Origin: Halalkalibacter urbisdiaboli
GTDB taxonomy: Bacteria > Bacillota > Bacilli > Bacillales > Bacillaceae_D
NCBI RefSeq assembly: GCF_002156385.1
Contig: NZ_MVJM01000003.1
Span: 37,410 to 101,409 of the forward strand
Length of the DNA stretch: 64,000 nucleotides
Reading direction: 5' to 3'
In this document: positions 28,278 to 37,474 of the stretch, piece by piece
Position numbering within the stretch: the stretch's first letter is position 1
How the letters are laid out: every line of letters begins with the position of its first letter
Program-made: the position numbers and the translations under genes
Notes under the pieces: generated by a model
The model's database searches: none
Seen by the model: only the letters and a program-made list of their open reading frames with translations
What the model was told of the DNA's origin: nothing

Positions 28278-29711
28278 TTAAAGTTGAAGATCCAGTGGAA
28301 ACGTAAGATGAAATGTTGTCCCTTTTCCGATTTGACTTTCAACGGAAATCGACCCTTGATGAAGCTGGACAAGCTCTTTAACGATAGCAAGGCCGAGTCC
28401 TGTACCACGTCCTTCTTTACCTCGAACTCTATCAACTTTAAAAAATCGTTCCCAAATACGCTTCAAGTCGTAATCAGGAATGCCAACTCCTGTATCACCA
28501 ATGTCAACATATAAATGTTTATCGTCATAATGAAAACGAATTGAAATCATGCCATTGCTTGTAAATTTATTCGCATTATGAATTAAATTTTTAAATATTT
28601 GCTCAAGACGCATGGAGTCACCTAAAATCGGTGGCAGCTGTGCGGGAGCATCAACTACAAGCTGATTACCTTTTTCGTCAATTGTTGGTTGGAGATTGAG
28701 GGCGACCTTTTTTAATACTTCTTCAAGTTGTACATAGTAAAGGTCTAGAGAAACTTCATCCTTCTCTAATTTAATTAAATCCATTAAATCATTCACTAAG
28801 ACATTTAAATACTCTGATTCTCGGTACATAATTTCGTAATATCGTTGCTGAGAGTCCCGGTCCTTTACAAGCCCATCCATAAGTGCTTCTAAAAATCCCT
28901 TCATTGCTGTTAAAGGTGTACGAAGCTCATGGGAAATGTTTGCAATAAAATCAGTTCGCCGCTTTTCCAATGCATCTCGTTCTTTTTCAACATTATTCAA
29001 TGTTTGTGCCATTCGATTAAATGAGTTGATTAGTTCGCCAATTTCCCCAGGTACATTATGTTCGACCTGCTTGCTGTAATTTCCTCTAGCAATTTCATTA
29101 GCGGCTTCTTCAATTTTTTTTAATGGCTTTGTTATAGACCATGAGAAATAAGAGACGAGTAGACCGACAATGGCAATTCCAAAGAGAATCGCCCACAGTA
29201 CGATTTCGCGAATATTTTGGGCGGTAGACTTAATTCCTCCAATAGGTGAGTGAAGGATGATGCCGCCATGAATTTGTTCAGCCGTACCCCAAGGGACAAT
29301 GACAGAAAGCATCGGTCTGTCGTCTTCTTCAATGTCCATGACTTGAATGTTCGTTTTTCCCTCTAGTATATCAGCTAATAGCTCTTCATTTATTAATCCA
29401 CCTATAAATAACTCTTGTTTTGAAGAGCTCGCAACAATTTCACCCGATTTATTAATTAACCAAATCGTTGTTTCAGAAAACTCACCAATTTGCTCAAGGG
29501 TTCTCGAAATTTCTGGAGTTACTTGCTCACTATGTAAAATTGCACCGTTTACATTTCGTGCTTGACGAAGCATATCCTGTCGCTGTTGATCAGTTAAATA
29601 ATCGGTTGTTGACTTATAAATAAAGATACCGATTATGCCAAATCCTAAAAATACAATTAAGAATAAACTTACTAACAATCGCCGCAATAAGCTTTGGTTT
29701 AACCACTTCAT
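28278..29711 (-). CDS. Sensor histidine kinase, HAMP-HisKA-HATPase type
   Basis: The 477-residue protein has two membrane segments (about 12-32 and 172-192) enclosing an extracytoplasmic sensor of about 140 residues, then HAMP (about 195-245), HisKA with the phosphoacceptor His in FIANISHELRTP, and an ATPase domain with HNANKF, GDTGVGIP and GRGTGLGLAIVK. Its ATG overlaps the stop of the response regulator (ATGA). The signal cannot be told from sequence; the class includes PhoR, ResE and WalK. Confidence 0.93.
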   Translation of the reverse strand: MKWLNQSLLRRLLVSLFLIVFLGFGIIGIFIYKSTTDYLTDQQRQDMLRQARNVNGAILHSEQVTPEISRTLEQIGEFSETTIWLINKSGEIVASSSKQELFIGGLINEELLADILEGKTNIQVMDIEEDDRPMLSVIVPWGTAEQIHGGIILHSPIGGIKSTAQNIREIVLWAILFGIAIVGLLVSYFSWSITKPLKKIEEAANEIARGNYSKQVEHNVPGEIGELINSFNRMAQTLNNVEKERDALEKRRTDFIANISHELRTPLTAMKGFLEALMDGLVKDRDSQQRYYEIMYRESEYLNVLVNDLMDLIKLEKDEVSLDLYYVQLEEVLKKVALNLQPTIDEKGNQLVVDAPAQLPPILGDSMRLEQIFKNLIHNANKFTSNGMISIRFHYDDKHLYVDIGDTGVGIPDYDLKRIWERFFKVDRVRGKEGRGTGLGLAIVKELVQLHQGSISVESQIGKGTTFHLTFPLDLQL

Positions 29712-30427
29712 AATGAAGGCGAATCATCCCTTTCTTTTAAAAGAAATTGGTAGCCAACGCCCCAAACTGTATGAATGCAATCAATTTGATGTTTTGCAAA
29801 TTCATTTCGGATTCGTTTTACGTGAACATCTACGGTACGAATATCCCCTTCAAAATCAAAGCCCCAAACGTGCTCAAGTAATTGATCTCGTGTAAGTACT
29901 GCGTTAGAATGGCGGATAAGATAGAGGAGGAGATCAAATTCCTTTGGTCGAAAGAATAAAGGGGTCCCATCCACAATGACTTCTCGTTTTTTTACATCGA
30001 TTTTAAATGGTTTGAATTGATAAATCTCTTCATTATGTTCAAGTTCGGTGCTGTTTTTAACCGTTGTCCTTCTAAAGATTGCTTTTATTCGTGCGATAAT
30101 TTCTCTTGGGCTAAACGGCTTGGTCACATAGTCGTCTGCGCCAATTTCTAAACCGAGGATACGGTCAAATTCCTCATCCTTTGCCGAGAGCATGATAATC
30201 GGAATGTCTGCTTTTTTTCTAATTTCTCGGCACACCTCATAGCCATCCATCCCAGGCATCATAATATCTAATAAAATAATATCAGGATTAGTAGATTCGA
30301 ATAAGGAAAGAGCCTCATGCCCATTTGATGCTTCGATCACTTCAAAATTATTTTCCGAAAAAAATAAGCGAATAATCTCGCATACATTCGGATCATCGTC
30401 TGCGATTAATACTTTAGGAATACTCAA
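29708..30427 (-). CDS. OmpR-family response regulator
   Basis: The 239-residue regulator has a receiver domain (IADDDPN acidic pocket, phosphoacceptor Asp in LLDIMMPGMDG, Lys in YVTKPFSP) and a winged-helix domain ending HTVWGVGYQFL. I choose TTG 30427, preceded by a perfect AGGAGG at seven bases; the longer frame to 30532 runs into repeat sequence. It is the first gene of the pair with the downstream kinase. Confidence 0.93.
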   Translation of the reverse strand: MSIPKVLIADDDPNVCEIIRLFFSENNFEVIEASNGHEALSLFESTNPDIILLDIMMPGMDGYEVCREIRKKADIPIIMLSAKDEEFDRILGLEIGADDYVTKPFSPREIIARIKAIFRRTTVKNSTELEHNEEIYQFKPFKIDVKKREVIVDGTPLFFRPKEFDLLLYLIRHSNAVLTRDQLLEHVWGFDFEGDIRTVDVHVKRIRNEFAKHQIDCIHTVWGVGYQFLLKERDDSPSL

Positions 30428-30463
30428 ATCAAAGCCTCCTTTGCTAAAACAACCAAATACCGA

Positions 30464-30590
30464 AGCCACTGAAAAAGGTAAAAACCAAAGGCCACTGAAA
30501 AATCCCTTGAAAGTCACGCTAGGAAGCAGCAACGGCTCATTGCTTCGAGGGCATTAAAAAGGGAAAAGCTCCCTTTTTCAGTGCCCTGCA
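30464..30590. repeat. Degenerate cluster of CACTGAAAAAGG-family repeat units
   Basis: Two direct half-units GCCACTGAAAAA occur at 30,465 and 30,491, followed by a fuller but imperfect hairpin at 30,547-30,587 (GGGCATTAAAAAGGG against CCCTTTTTCAGTGCCC). The cluster lies just upstream of the response regulator, so any transcript of that operon starting further up would cross it. Confidence 0.6.
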
Positions 30591-30890
30591 AATACCATCT
30601 TTTTATTTTAACGTAAACATACTAATTTTTAAAACAAGTTTAGTGCTTAAGAGTATATGACTCGAATTCATAGAAAATGTGATCGGCATTAGAACTTTCC
30701 ACTTTGTCATTCAAAAGCAGCCTCATTCTTATGTTTATAGTCATTAAATAAGGGAGAATCAATTCCTTTTTATTCTCTCTTTAAATTCTAATAAATTCAA
30801 GAGAAACGAGAAAGATGGAAAAAAGATTCCCCTTTATAATTTCCCGATATAAAATGGACAAAAAAGGTTATATTAAAGGAAGGTGTCAAA

Positions 30891-31313
30891 GTGAAGAAAG
30901 GTCTTGCTGTCATCGGTATCATATTCATCGTTTCTTTAATAGGTTATGGAGGGTACCAATTATTGTTAGGCTATGCCTCAGAAAAAATGATGAACCATGT
31001 ATCAGACGAATTTTTAACAGAAGAGTCAGTTGACCAATATTTAGAGGATCCGTTCATTAAAGACATGCTTGAAGACTTAAAAAAGAATGACCATAGCCAA
31101 CAAGAACATTTGCCATTTACGACAAAAGAAGAGGGCTTAAAGGTCGTGATGAGTAAATTTTCTGCAAAGGAATTAACAGATATTGCACGGAAAGTACAAT
31201 CAGGATTAACTCCTCATGAACAACAAGAGTTTATCCAAAAATACCAGGATCGGTTAACAGAAGAAGAACTTCAAGCACTAATTGTTATCGGGTTAAAAGA
31301 ATACAATCAATAG
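30891..31313 (+). CDS. Small membrane-anchored protein of unknown function
   Basis: The 140-residue product has one N-terminal hydrophobic segment (about 4-27) and an acidic, helical outside domain rich in Glu and Lys. The GTG start follows AAAGGAAGG. I recognise no family, though the layout resembles short anchored proteins common in bacilli. It is transcribed toward the SulP permease gene and may share its transcript (87-base gap). Confidence 0.6.
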   Translation: MKKGLAVIGIIFIVSLIGYGGYQLLLGYASEKMMNHVSDEFLTEESVDQYLEDPFIKDMLEDLKKNDHSQQEHLPFTTKEEGLKVVMSKFSAKELTDIARKVQSGLTPHEQQEFIQKYQDRLTEEELQALIVIGLKEYNQ

Positions 31314-31399
31314 GTAATGAACGTTTCAGAATAAACACGTAACCAAATGACAAAAAGTATGATAAATGTTTAGAACCATAATTACTGGAAAGGATTGCT

Positions 31400-33118
31400 A
31401 TGCAAAAAAATAAAGGTGAAACCGTACTAAATGTCAATAATACGCTCCTAAAACGAGATATGCTGGCAGGACTAACGTTATTTGTTATGCTTATCCCACA
31501 AGGTATGGCGTACGCGATGTTAGCTGGTTTACCGCCTGTAATGGGTTTATATGCATCAACGATTCCATTGTTTATTTATGCACTATTAGGCTCTTCAAAG
31601 CATTTATCAATTGGGCCAACCGCGATTACATCTCTCCTTGTATTTTCAGGGGTATCTGCCTTTGCCGACCCGGGCACATCATTGTATGTATCTATTGTAT
31701 TATTATTAGCCTTATTAGTTGGAGCCGTTCAGCTATGTTTAGGGGTGTTTAAGCTTGGCTTTATCGTTAAATTCATTCCAAATTCGGTGATGAATGGCTA
31801 TATTTCGGCAGCGGCCATTGTTATCGGAGTTAGTCAATTAAAGCATATTGTCGGTGTAGACATAGGGAATTATTTGCAAGTTCATTTTATTATAATTGAA
31901 CTGTTTAATCGATTTTCAGATATCAATTGGCTATCTGTTATATTAGGGCTAATAAGTATCGTTGTCCTTACCCTTTTAAAACATTACCATACGCAATTTC
32001 CAGCAGCACTTTTTTTGGTCGTTTTTGCTAGTCTCATGGTTTTTTTCTTTCAATTAGAAGATAAAGGCGTTCATATCGTCGGTGAAGTTCCAAAGGGATT
32101 ACCGAATTTTTCAGTGCCAGCGATTTCATTTGAAACCGTTCAAATGCTAATCCCAATTTCGATTATAATTGCCTTACTCGGTTTTATGGAGTCTCTTTCA
32201 ATTGGAAAAGCCGTTGCACAAAAGGAAGGCTATAAAATTGATCCAAATAAAGAATTAAGAGCTTTAGGTGTAGCAAATGTTGCAAGTTCATGCTTTTCTG
32301 CTTTCCCTGTAAACGGAAGCTTTTCTAGGACGGCCGTCAATCATCAAGCAGGTGGAGCAACGAGGCTCACCTCAGTTATTACCGGCTTGTTCGTCATCAT
32401 CGCCTTATTATTTTTCACCTCGTTTTTTTATTACTTACCAAACGCGGCTCTAGCTGCCATTATTATTGTCGCGGTCTACAAGTTAATTGATCTAAAAGAG
32501 GTCAAACACCTTTTCCATGTAAAGCCGTTTGAAGGATGGATTTGGTTAACGACTTTTGGTACTACCCTCTTCATCGGCATTCAGTGGGGAATTCTCGTTG
32601 GTGCACTCTTTACTTTGCTTTTATTAATTAAAAGAAGTGCGAAACCAAACATTGTTGAATTGGGATATATAAAAAAATCAAACACCTTTCGCGATATTCA
32701 GCGATTTCCAGAAGCACAAACATCTGACGAACTATTAATCATTCGAATCGATTCAAGTTTGCACTTTGCGAACAGCTCTTTTTTGGATGAAACGATTAGA
32801 AGCTTGTTATATGAAAAGCCAAAAGTTAAGTGGCTGATTCTCGATATGAGCGGGGTAAATGATATTGATACTGCAGCGATGGCTGTATTAGCAGAATTGA
32901 TGGACTACTATCAAAAAGAGAAAAACATGACCGTTCTTTTTGCAAATATGAAAGGAACCGTACGAGATACGATCGATAGAGAAGGCTGGGGACAACAATA
33001 CAAGGAGCAGCTTCACTATTTATCAATAGAGCAAGTCTTAAAAGAACGAAACATCCCATATTCCTTTGTTCGAACAAGAAAAGAGAAGGAAGAGTGGGTA
33101 AACGATTTTCAAATATAG
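31400..33118 (+). CDS. SulP-family anion permease with STAS domain
   Basis: The 572-residue protein has a SulP membrane domain of about 10-12 helices (start KRDMLAGLTLFVMLIPQGMA; signature NGSFSRTAVNHQAGG near 310) and a cytoplasmic STAS domain (about 435-560, LILDMSGVNDIDTAA). SulP carriers move sulfate, bicarbonate, molybdate or dicarboxylates; the anion here is unknown, and bicarbonate or sulfate are both reasonable in an alkaliphile. It is the last core gene before tRNA-Val. Confidence 0.9.
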   Translation: MQKNKGETVLNVNNTLLKRDMLAGLTLFVMLIPQGMAYAMLAGLPPVMGLYASTIPLFIYALLGSSKHLSIGPTAITSLLVFSGVSAFADPGTSLYVSIVLLLALLVGAVQLCLGVFKLGFIVKFIPNSVMNGYISAAAIVIGVSQLKHIVGVDIGNYLQVHFIIIELFNRFSDINWLSVILGLISIVVLTLLKHYHTQFPAALFLVVFASLMVFFFQLEDKGVHIVGEVPKGLPNFSVPAISFETVQMLIPISIIIALLGFMESLSIGKAVAQKEGYKIDPNKELRALGVANVASSCFSAFPVNGSFSRTAVNHQAGGATRLTSVITGLFVIIALLFFTSFFYYLPNAALAAIIIVAVYKLIDLKEVKHLFHVKPFEGWIWLTTFGTTLFIGIQWGILVGALFTLLLLIKRSAKPNIVELGYIKKSNTFRDIQRFPEAQTSDELLIIRIDSSLHFANSSFLDETIRSLLYEKPKVKWLILDMSGVNDIDTAAMAVLAELMDYYQKEKNMTVLFANMKGTVRDTIDREGWGQQYKEQLHYLSIEQVLKERNIPYSFVRTRKEKEEWVNDFQI

Positions 33119-33217
33119 AAAAGCCTCGAAAAATCCTTTCTAGGAAAAGGTTAGTTCATGTGCTGGGATGGGAGACCTCTAGTTAAGCTCCTAACTCAGC
33201 CATTTTTCTAAGAACCG

Positions 33218-33246
33218 TTGACAAATTGAGCGTTTTATTATATATT
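33218..33246 (+). promoter_or_regulatory. Promoter of tRNA-Val
   Basis: TTGACA (33218-33223), 17 bases, TATATT (33241-33246). Confidence 0.8.
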
Positions 33247-33284
33247 TATATTTGTCGCTAAGATATAAAATCGTTTAATTCCCT

Positions 33285-33357
33285 GATCCGTTAGCTCAGC
33301 TGGGAGAGCGCCACCTTGACAGGGTGGAGGTCATTGGTTCGAGCCCAATACGGGTCA
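33285..33357 (+). tRNA. tRNA-Val (anticodon GAC)
   Basis: The acceptor GATCCGT pairs with ACGGGTC (one G-U), followed by discriminator A. The anticodon arm is CCACC-TTGACAG-GGTGG, anticodon GAC; the T arm is CATTG-GTTCGAG-CCAAT-like with the usual TTCGA. CCA is not encoded. The 3' half is the attachment site of the element that follows. Confidence 0.93.
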
Positions 33358-33361
33358 TTCA
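33313..33361 (+). repeat. attL: 3' end of tRNA-Val
   Basis: Left copy of the 49-base direct repeat, starting at the anticodon stem (ACCTTGACAGGG) and ending four bases past the discriminator base. The tRNA gene remains intact because the element brought its own copy of the 3' half. Confidence 0.85.
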
Positions 33362-33444
33362 AGGAAATACCTATTGTAGCACGTGTTCTCATGAATTGAG
33401 ACGCGTGTTTTTTTCTGTAGTTAGGGTGGAGAATTACATTTTGA

Positions 33445-34492
33445 TCACAATTTGATCACATTATTTTGCTTTTTGTTTTGAGGTTGGTTTTTCTGATAAA
33501 AACTTGAACCAAAATCAGATGCGATTTCTTCTTGGATATTTGGCATGATGTGTGCATAGGTTTCCATCAGAGTTCGAACATCGTGGCCGAGTCGTTCGGC
33601 AACAGCTTTTGGGTTTGCTCCGTTTTGGAGGAGCATAGATGCATGTGTGTGGCGTAAATCATGAAAGTCAATTTTACGTACATCGGATTTCTTTAAATAT
33701 CGATAGAAAGTCCGTAGTAAATTCCGATGGTGTAAAGGTGTTCCCTTTGTAGTTGGAATCACTAAATCAAAATCTTGGTATTCTTCACCTAAAAACATTT
33801 TTTCTTGATGAACACGAAATTGATGTTTTCGTAACTCCATCATCGTTTCTTGGTCTACTCGGATGCTACGGTAGCCCTTTTTTGATTTCACTTTCGGTTG
33901 GATAGACTGTTTTCCACGCTCGAGAGTTTGATCAACAGAAATGAGTTGACTCTCTAAATCAACATGGCTCCATGATAACGCAAGAATTTCACTTTGCCGC
34001 ATGCCAGTTGTTAATGCTAGTAAAAACGCAACGTATTCTCTATGTTCTTTAACACTAGCAAGAAATGTTCTACACTCATCATAGGTCCAAATTTGAATTT
34101 GCTTTTTGTTAATTTGAGGGGCTTCAACCAAGTTAGCTACGTTGTCTGAAAGTAGTTTCTTTTTTACAGCGTAAGAGAGGATTTGTTTGCATAGTTTGTG
34201 AATGTCATTAATCGAAGTACTAGAAAGGTTCTTCTCGTTTTTTAATTGTTCGTAGAAATGGTTTAAATGCTCGTCTGTTAGCTTAGTGACTTCAATAAAA
34301 CCAAGTGCTGGGATGATATGATTCTTTAATAACCGTTTATATTTTGTTAAGGTCACCTCACGAATCTTTTTTTTTACTTAAAACCCATTTCTCAATTAAT
34401 TCATGAAAAACTAATTTTTTCGTGGTAGGTGTGTATGTGCCTTTACTAAATTTATTTACAAGATGTGATAAAGAAGGGATTAGATTTTTATG
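33445..34492 (-). pseudogene. int: Phage-type tyrosine integrase, frameshifted and N-truncated
   Basis: The open part (33445-34356, 303 residues) has the whole catalytic domain with R in GMRQSEIL, HDLRHTHAS and LGHDVRTLMETYAH, so all R-H-R-Y positions are present. Sequence upstream in another frame (34376-34492) clearly encodes the preceding core-binding region (FSKGTYTPTTKKLVFHELIE). The two join across a run of nine T at 34367-34375, where eight would keep the frame. The arm-binding domain expected before that is missing. The remaining ORF might still be translated from an internal GTG, but normal integration function is doubtful. Confidence 0.8.
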
Positions 34493-34990
34493 TTAAAATT
34501 AATGGAATAAACAGACTTTGTGAAGTAATTGACTTAAAGTAAACTAGTAGGTTGATTGATAAATTCAGAAAATGGTTATGAGGTTAAGAGTGTTAAATGA
34601 TTTATTGAACGTATTAGGAGTGGTTGTTTGTATATGGCAATTTTCTTAGAGAAAAAAAGGAGAGTATTATGTATTTGCATTGACTACTCAAACTGAACGG
34701 GGGGGCCGTATTATCCTGGGGGATCATTGAATAGACTTATGTCACTTCATTCTGCTAACTACTATTTGAGTTTCCTCTATAATAATCTATTCAATGAAGG
34801 TAACCTGCTCCTTGGTAGACTGTTTTTTATTATTGTATTTTTTTGCAAATACGGGTTAGGAAGAAAACAGTGCAATTAATTGAATTGCCCTATAAAATTA
34901 ATTTGAGTGGGCGAATATAACATTAAATCATACTGCTATATTTTGAAAAGTTTATTTCTCTATAAACTAAGAAGTGGAGGTGCAAATAAC
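34493..34990. other. Gene-free gap with an 11-bp inverted repeat
   Basis: No ORF is convincing. TCATTGAATAG (34724-34734) and CTATTCAATGA (34787-34797) form an 11-bp inverted repeat 52 bases apart, and a seven-G run lies at 34699-34705. The repeat could be an IS scar or an operator for the kinase operon. No clear promoter is seen. Confidence 0.4.
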
Positions 34991-36841
34991 TTGTCTGAAA
35001 TTGTACTTGAAATTAAAAACTTAACATATAGTAATTCGGAAGGGTATATAGATAATGTTAATCTAAATTTGTTTAATAATGAAATACATGCATTGATTGT
35101 TAAAAGTAGTTCTGAACAGAGCATTTTTATTGAGAGCTTATTGAATTTACAAGAAAATCAGAATGTGGAAGGAATGTTTAGAATTAAGGGGGATTTGCTA
35201 GAGAATAGAACACTAGATCGGAATACCCTAGCACTGTTACACCAAAAACCAAAATTAATAAAGGATTTTACTGTAGCAGAAAATTTATCATTAGGGAATA
35301 TCCCTACCAGAAGTTTATTTCCTTTTGTTCATTGGAAAAGAATAAAGAAACAAGCTGAGGATATTTTAGAAAAAACAGATTTTGAGCTAAATCCGAAAAC
35401 TAAAATAAAAGACTTATCTAAAGAAAATAGACGAATTGTAAATATTTTATCCGTCTTTTTAAAAAAACCAGAAATGATTGTCATGCATGAGCCTATGGAA
35501 GGTTTATCAGCAAATAATGCTTCTAAATTAATGAGAATCATCCAACGATATAAAGAAGACGGTGGAAGCATTTTATTTATAACTAAACAGTGGGAAGAAG
35601 CTTTGAAGATTGCTGACCGAATTTCTATTTTATCAAAAGGGAAAATCAAAGATGAGATCGCTGCGGATATAGCCAAAAAGGACCCGCAACAATTGTTAAG
35701 GCAATTAGAAGACTATCATTATAAGGGTAGGGATGGAGTTAAAGATGACGGGACACAGAATGTTTTGGATGCTGTTTTTAAAGCTGCGGAATTCTTAACA
35801 TCGGAATACGAATTAAAGGATGTATTATTGCTTTTGGCAAAAGAAGTGACAAAAGTAATGGAGGCTGATGGATGCTCTATTAGTTTAATTGATGAACAAA
35901 CAGAGTCAATTATTGATCGCTTTGAATTCAAAAAGAAGCAGGAATTGCAAGCTCAATTAAAGAAAGAAGCAATAATTAAAATAGCTAGGGAGAATGGTAT
36001 ATACTATACCAGTCAGCATAATCGTATATTTACATCTTTGTTTGAAAAAATTGATAATGTGAAGACAGTTATTTGTATACCTGTTTTAATTAAATCACAG
36101 GTAACGGGTATCATTCAGATGTTCTATGAAGACTTTTACGTGTATTCAAAAGATGAGTCTAAATATTTGTCAGCATTTGCTCGACATGCAGCGATTGCTA
36201 TTGAAGATACAAGGTTGATGGGAAGATCGGCATTGTTACAGGAGAGTCATCACCGGATTAAGAATAACCTTCAATATATTGTTGGTTTGATTTCCTTGCA
36301 AAAGAAGTTTGTTGCTAAACCATCTGAACACTCAGTAGAAGAAACACTCGATAATATTATTTCTCGAGTTAAAAGTATAGCGTCTGTGCATGATCTTCTG
36401 TCAAAAGACAAATTAGGGAGAAGTATTATTAATGTAAAAGAAATCATAGAGGCAATTGTTAGCTTTAATAATGTTGACCCAAATATCGAAATTAACTTAG
36501 ACTTAGAGAATATACTCATTCCCTATAATAAAGCTTCGTCTATAGCTTTGATTATTAATGAGCTATTAACAAATTGTTATAAACATGCTTTTCGGGAAAG
36601 AGAAACGGGAAAAATTAGCATAGTTTGTAAACGCATTCATGACAGGATTGAGTTATATATACTTGATAACGGCCATGGATTACCAAAGGAATTTGATTTA
36701 AAGAAGTTAGATAGTTTAGGTCTAACTATCCTTCAGGGGATTGTTACTAGTGAGTTTCAAGGAGAGATGGAGATAACTGGAGAAGGGGGAACAAAAGTTA
36801 TATGCAAGCTACCGACTCAGAGAATTTTTTTGTATAAATAG
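34991..36841 (+). CDS. Sensor kinase with ATPase-dead RbsA-like domain, GAF and HisKA_2 kinase
   Basis: I choose TTG 34991 (616 residues), ten bases after GGAGG. Residues 1-240 follow a sugar-importer ATPase of the RbsA type: VLEIKNLTYS, EIHAL, FTVAENLSLGN, LSKENRR, MHEPMEGLS and LFITKQWEEAL line up with the real RbsA at 38,973. However, Walker A is VKSSSEQS (37-44), Walker B Asp is His, and the switch His is Lys, so it should not hydrolyse ATP. A GAF domain follows (about 255-405), then the HisKA_2 box HHRIKNN (420-426) and a HATPase with NELLTNCYKH and DNGHGLP. No membrane segment is present. It is followed by an ANTAR regulator and a sugar-transport operon, suggesting it reads transporter state. 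Confidence 0.82.
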   Translation: MSEIVLEIKNLTYSNSEGYIDNVNLNLFNNEIHALIVKSSSEQSIFIESLLNLQENQNVEGMFRIKGDLLENRTLDRNTLALLHQKPKLIKDFTVAENLSLGNIPTRSLFPFVHWKRIKKQAEDILEKTDFELNPKTKIKDLSKENRRIVNILSVFLKKPEMIVMHEPMEGLSANNASKLMRIIQRYKEDGGSILFITKQWEEALKIADRISILSKGKIKDEIAADIAKKDPQQLLRQLEDYHYKGRDGVKDDGTQNVLDAVFKAAEFLTSEYELKDVLLLLAKEVTKVMEADGCSISLIDEQTESIIDRFEFKKKQELQAQLKKEAIIKIARENGIYYTSQHNRIFTSLFEKIDNVKTVICIPVLIKSQVTGIIQMFYEDFYVYSKDESKYLSAFARHAAIAIEDTRLMGRSALLQESHHRIKNNLQYIVGLISLQKKFVAKPSEHSVEETLDNIISRVKSIASVHDLLSKDKLGRSIINVKEIIEAIVSFNNVDPNIEINLDLENILIPYNKASSIALIINELLTNCYKHAFRERETGKISIVCKRIHDRIELYILDNGHGLPKEFDLKKLDSLGLTILQGIVTSEFQGEMEITGEGGTKVICKLPTQRIFLYK

Positions 36842-36859
36842 TTAAGTTTATTATTATTT

Positions 36860-36870
36860 GGGGGGGGGGG
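36860..36870 (+). repeat. Poly-G tract of 11 at the ANTAR ribosome site
   Basis: Eleven G in a row end five bases before the GTG of the ANTAR regulator and provide its only Shine-Dalgarno-like sequence. Such homopolymers slip easily during replication, and length changes would alter spacing. Confidence 0.7.
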
Positions 36871-36875
36871 CAACA

Positions 36876-37451
36876 GTGCGTGTTTTAATTGCTGAAGACG
36901 AATACTTATGTTTAGTTGGGTTGAAATCGAACATTGAGGACCTTGGACATCAAGTGGTTGGAGTTGCTACTGATGGATTACAGGCTGTAGAGATGGCAAT
37001 TGAAAAAAAACCGGATTTAGTCATTACAGATATCAATATGCCTAGCCTTGATGGAATAGAGGCACTCAAAAAAATAAATGAAAAGTTATTTATACCTGGT
37101 ATTATCGTAAGTGGATATTATGATGAAAATCTTATTAAGAGAGCAACAAAAGAAGGTGTGCTCTATTATATAACCAAGCCTTTCGAAATGAGGGATTTGG
37201 AAATTGCTATAAATATCGCTTCAGCTAGATTTGAAGAGTTTAAAAAGCTGCATCATGAGTTAAAAGACACGAAGAAAGCGTTAGAAGCACGTAAATATAT
37301 TGAAAAAGCAAAAGGTATACTAATGGACAGAATGAGTATAACAGAGCCTGAGGCTATGAAGCGCCTGCAAAAAATAAGTCGAGATAATAACCAGAAGTTA
37401 GTTGATGTAGCAAATGATCTAATCAAAGCTGATTCCCTTTTTAAAAATTAA
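36876..37451 (+). CDS. ANTAR-domain response regulator (RNA-binding antiterminator)
   Basis: The 191-residue protein has a receiver domain (EDE acidic site, phosphoacceptor D52 in ITDINMPSLDG, Lys in YITKPFEM), a short coiled coil, and a C-terminal ANTAR domain (about 133-185: ARKYIEKAKGILMDRM, then EAMKRLQKISRDNN). ANTAR proteins bind paired RNA hairpins and prevent transcription termination. GTG 36876 follows the poly-G tract; the ORF extends further up without homology. It lies 35 bases after the kinase, and its likely target is the leader at 37,475-37,737. Confidence 0.9.
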   Translation: MRVLIAEDEYLCLVGLKSNIEDLGHQVVGVATDGLQAVEMAIEKKPDLVITDINMPSLDGIEALKKINEKLFIPGIIVSGYYDENLIKRATKEGVLYYITKPFEMRDLEIAINIASARFEEFKKLHHELKDTKKALEARKYIEKAKGILMDRMSITEPEAMKRLQKISRDNNQKLVDVANDLIKADSLFKN

Positions 37452-37474
37452 AGGAAGTAATTTTTGAAAAGTTG

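Noticed and set aside
33119..33217. Terminator after the SulP gene
   Set aside because: Short complementary stretches occur but none forms a convincing stem followed by T.
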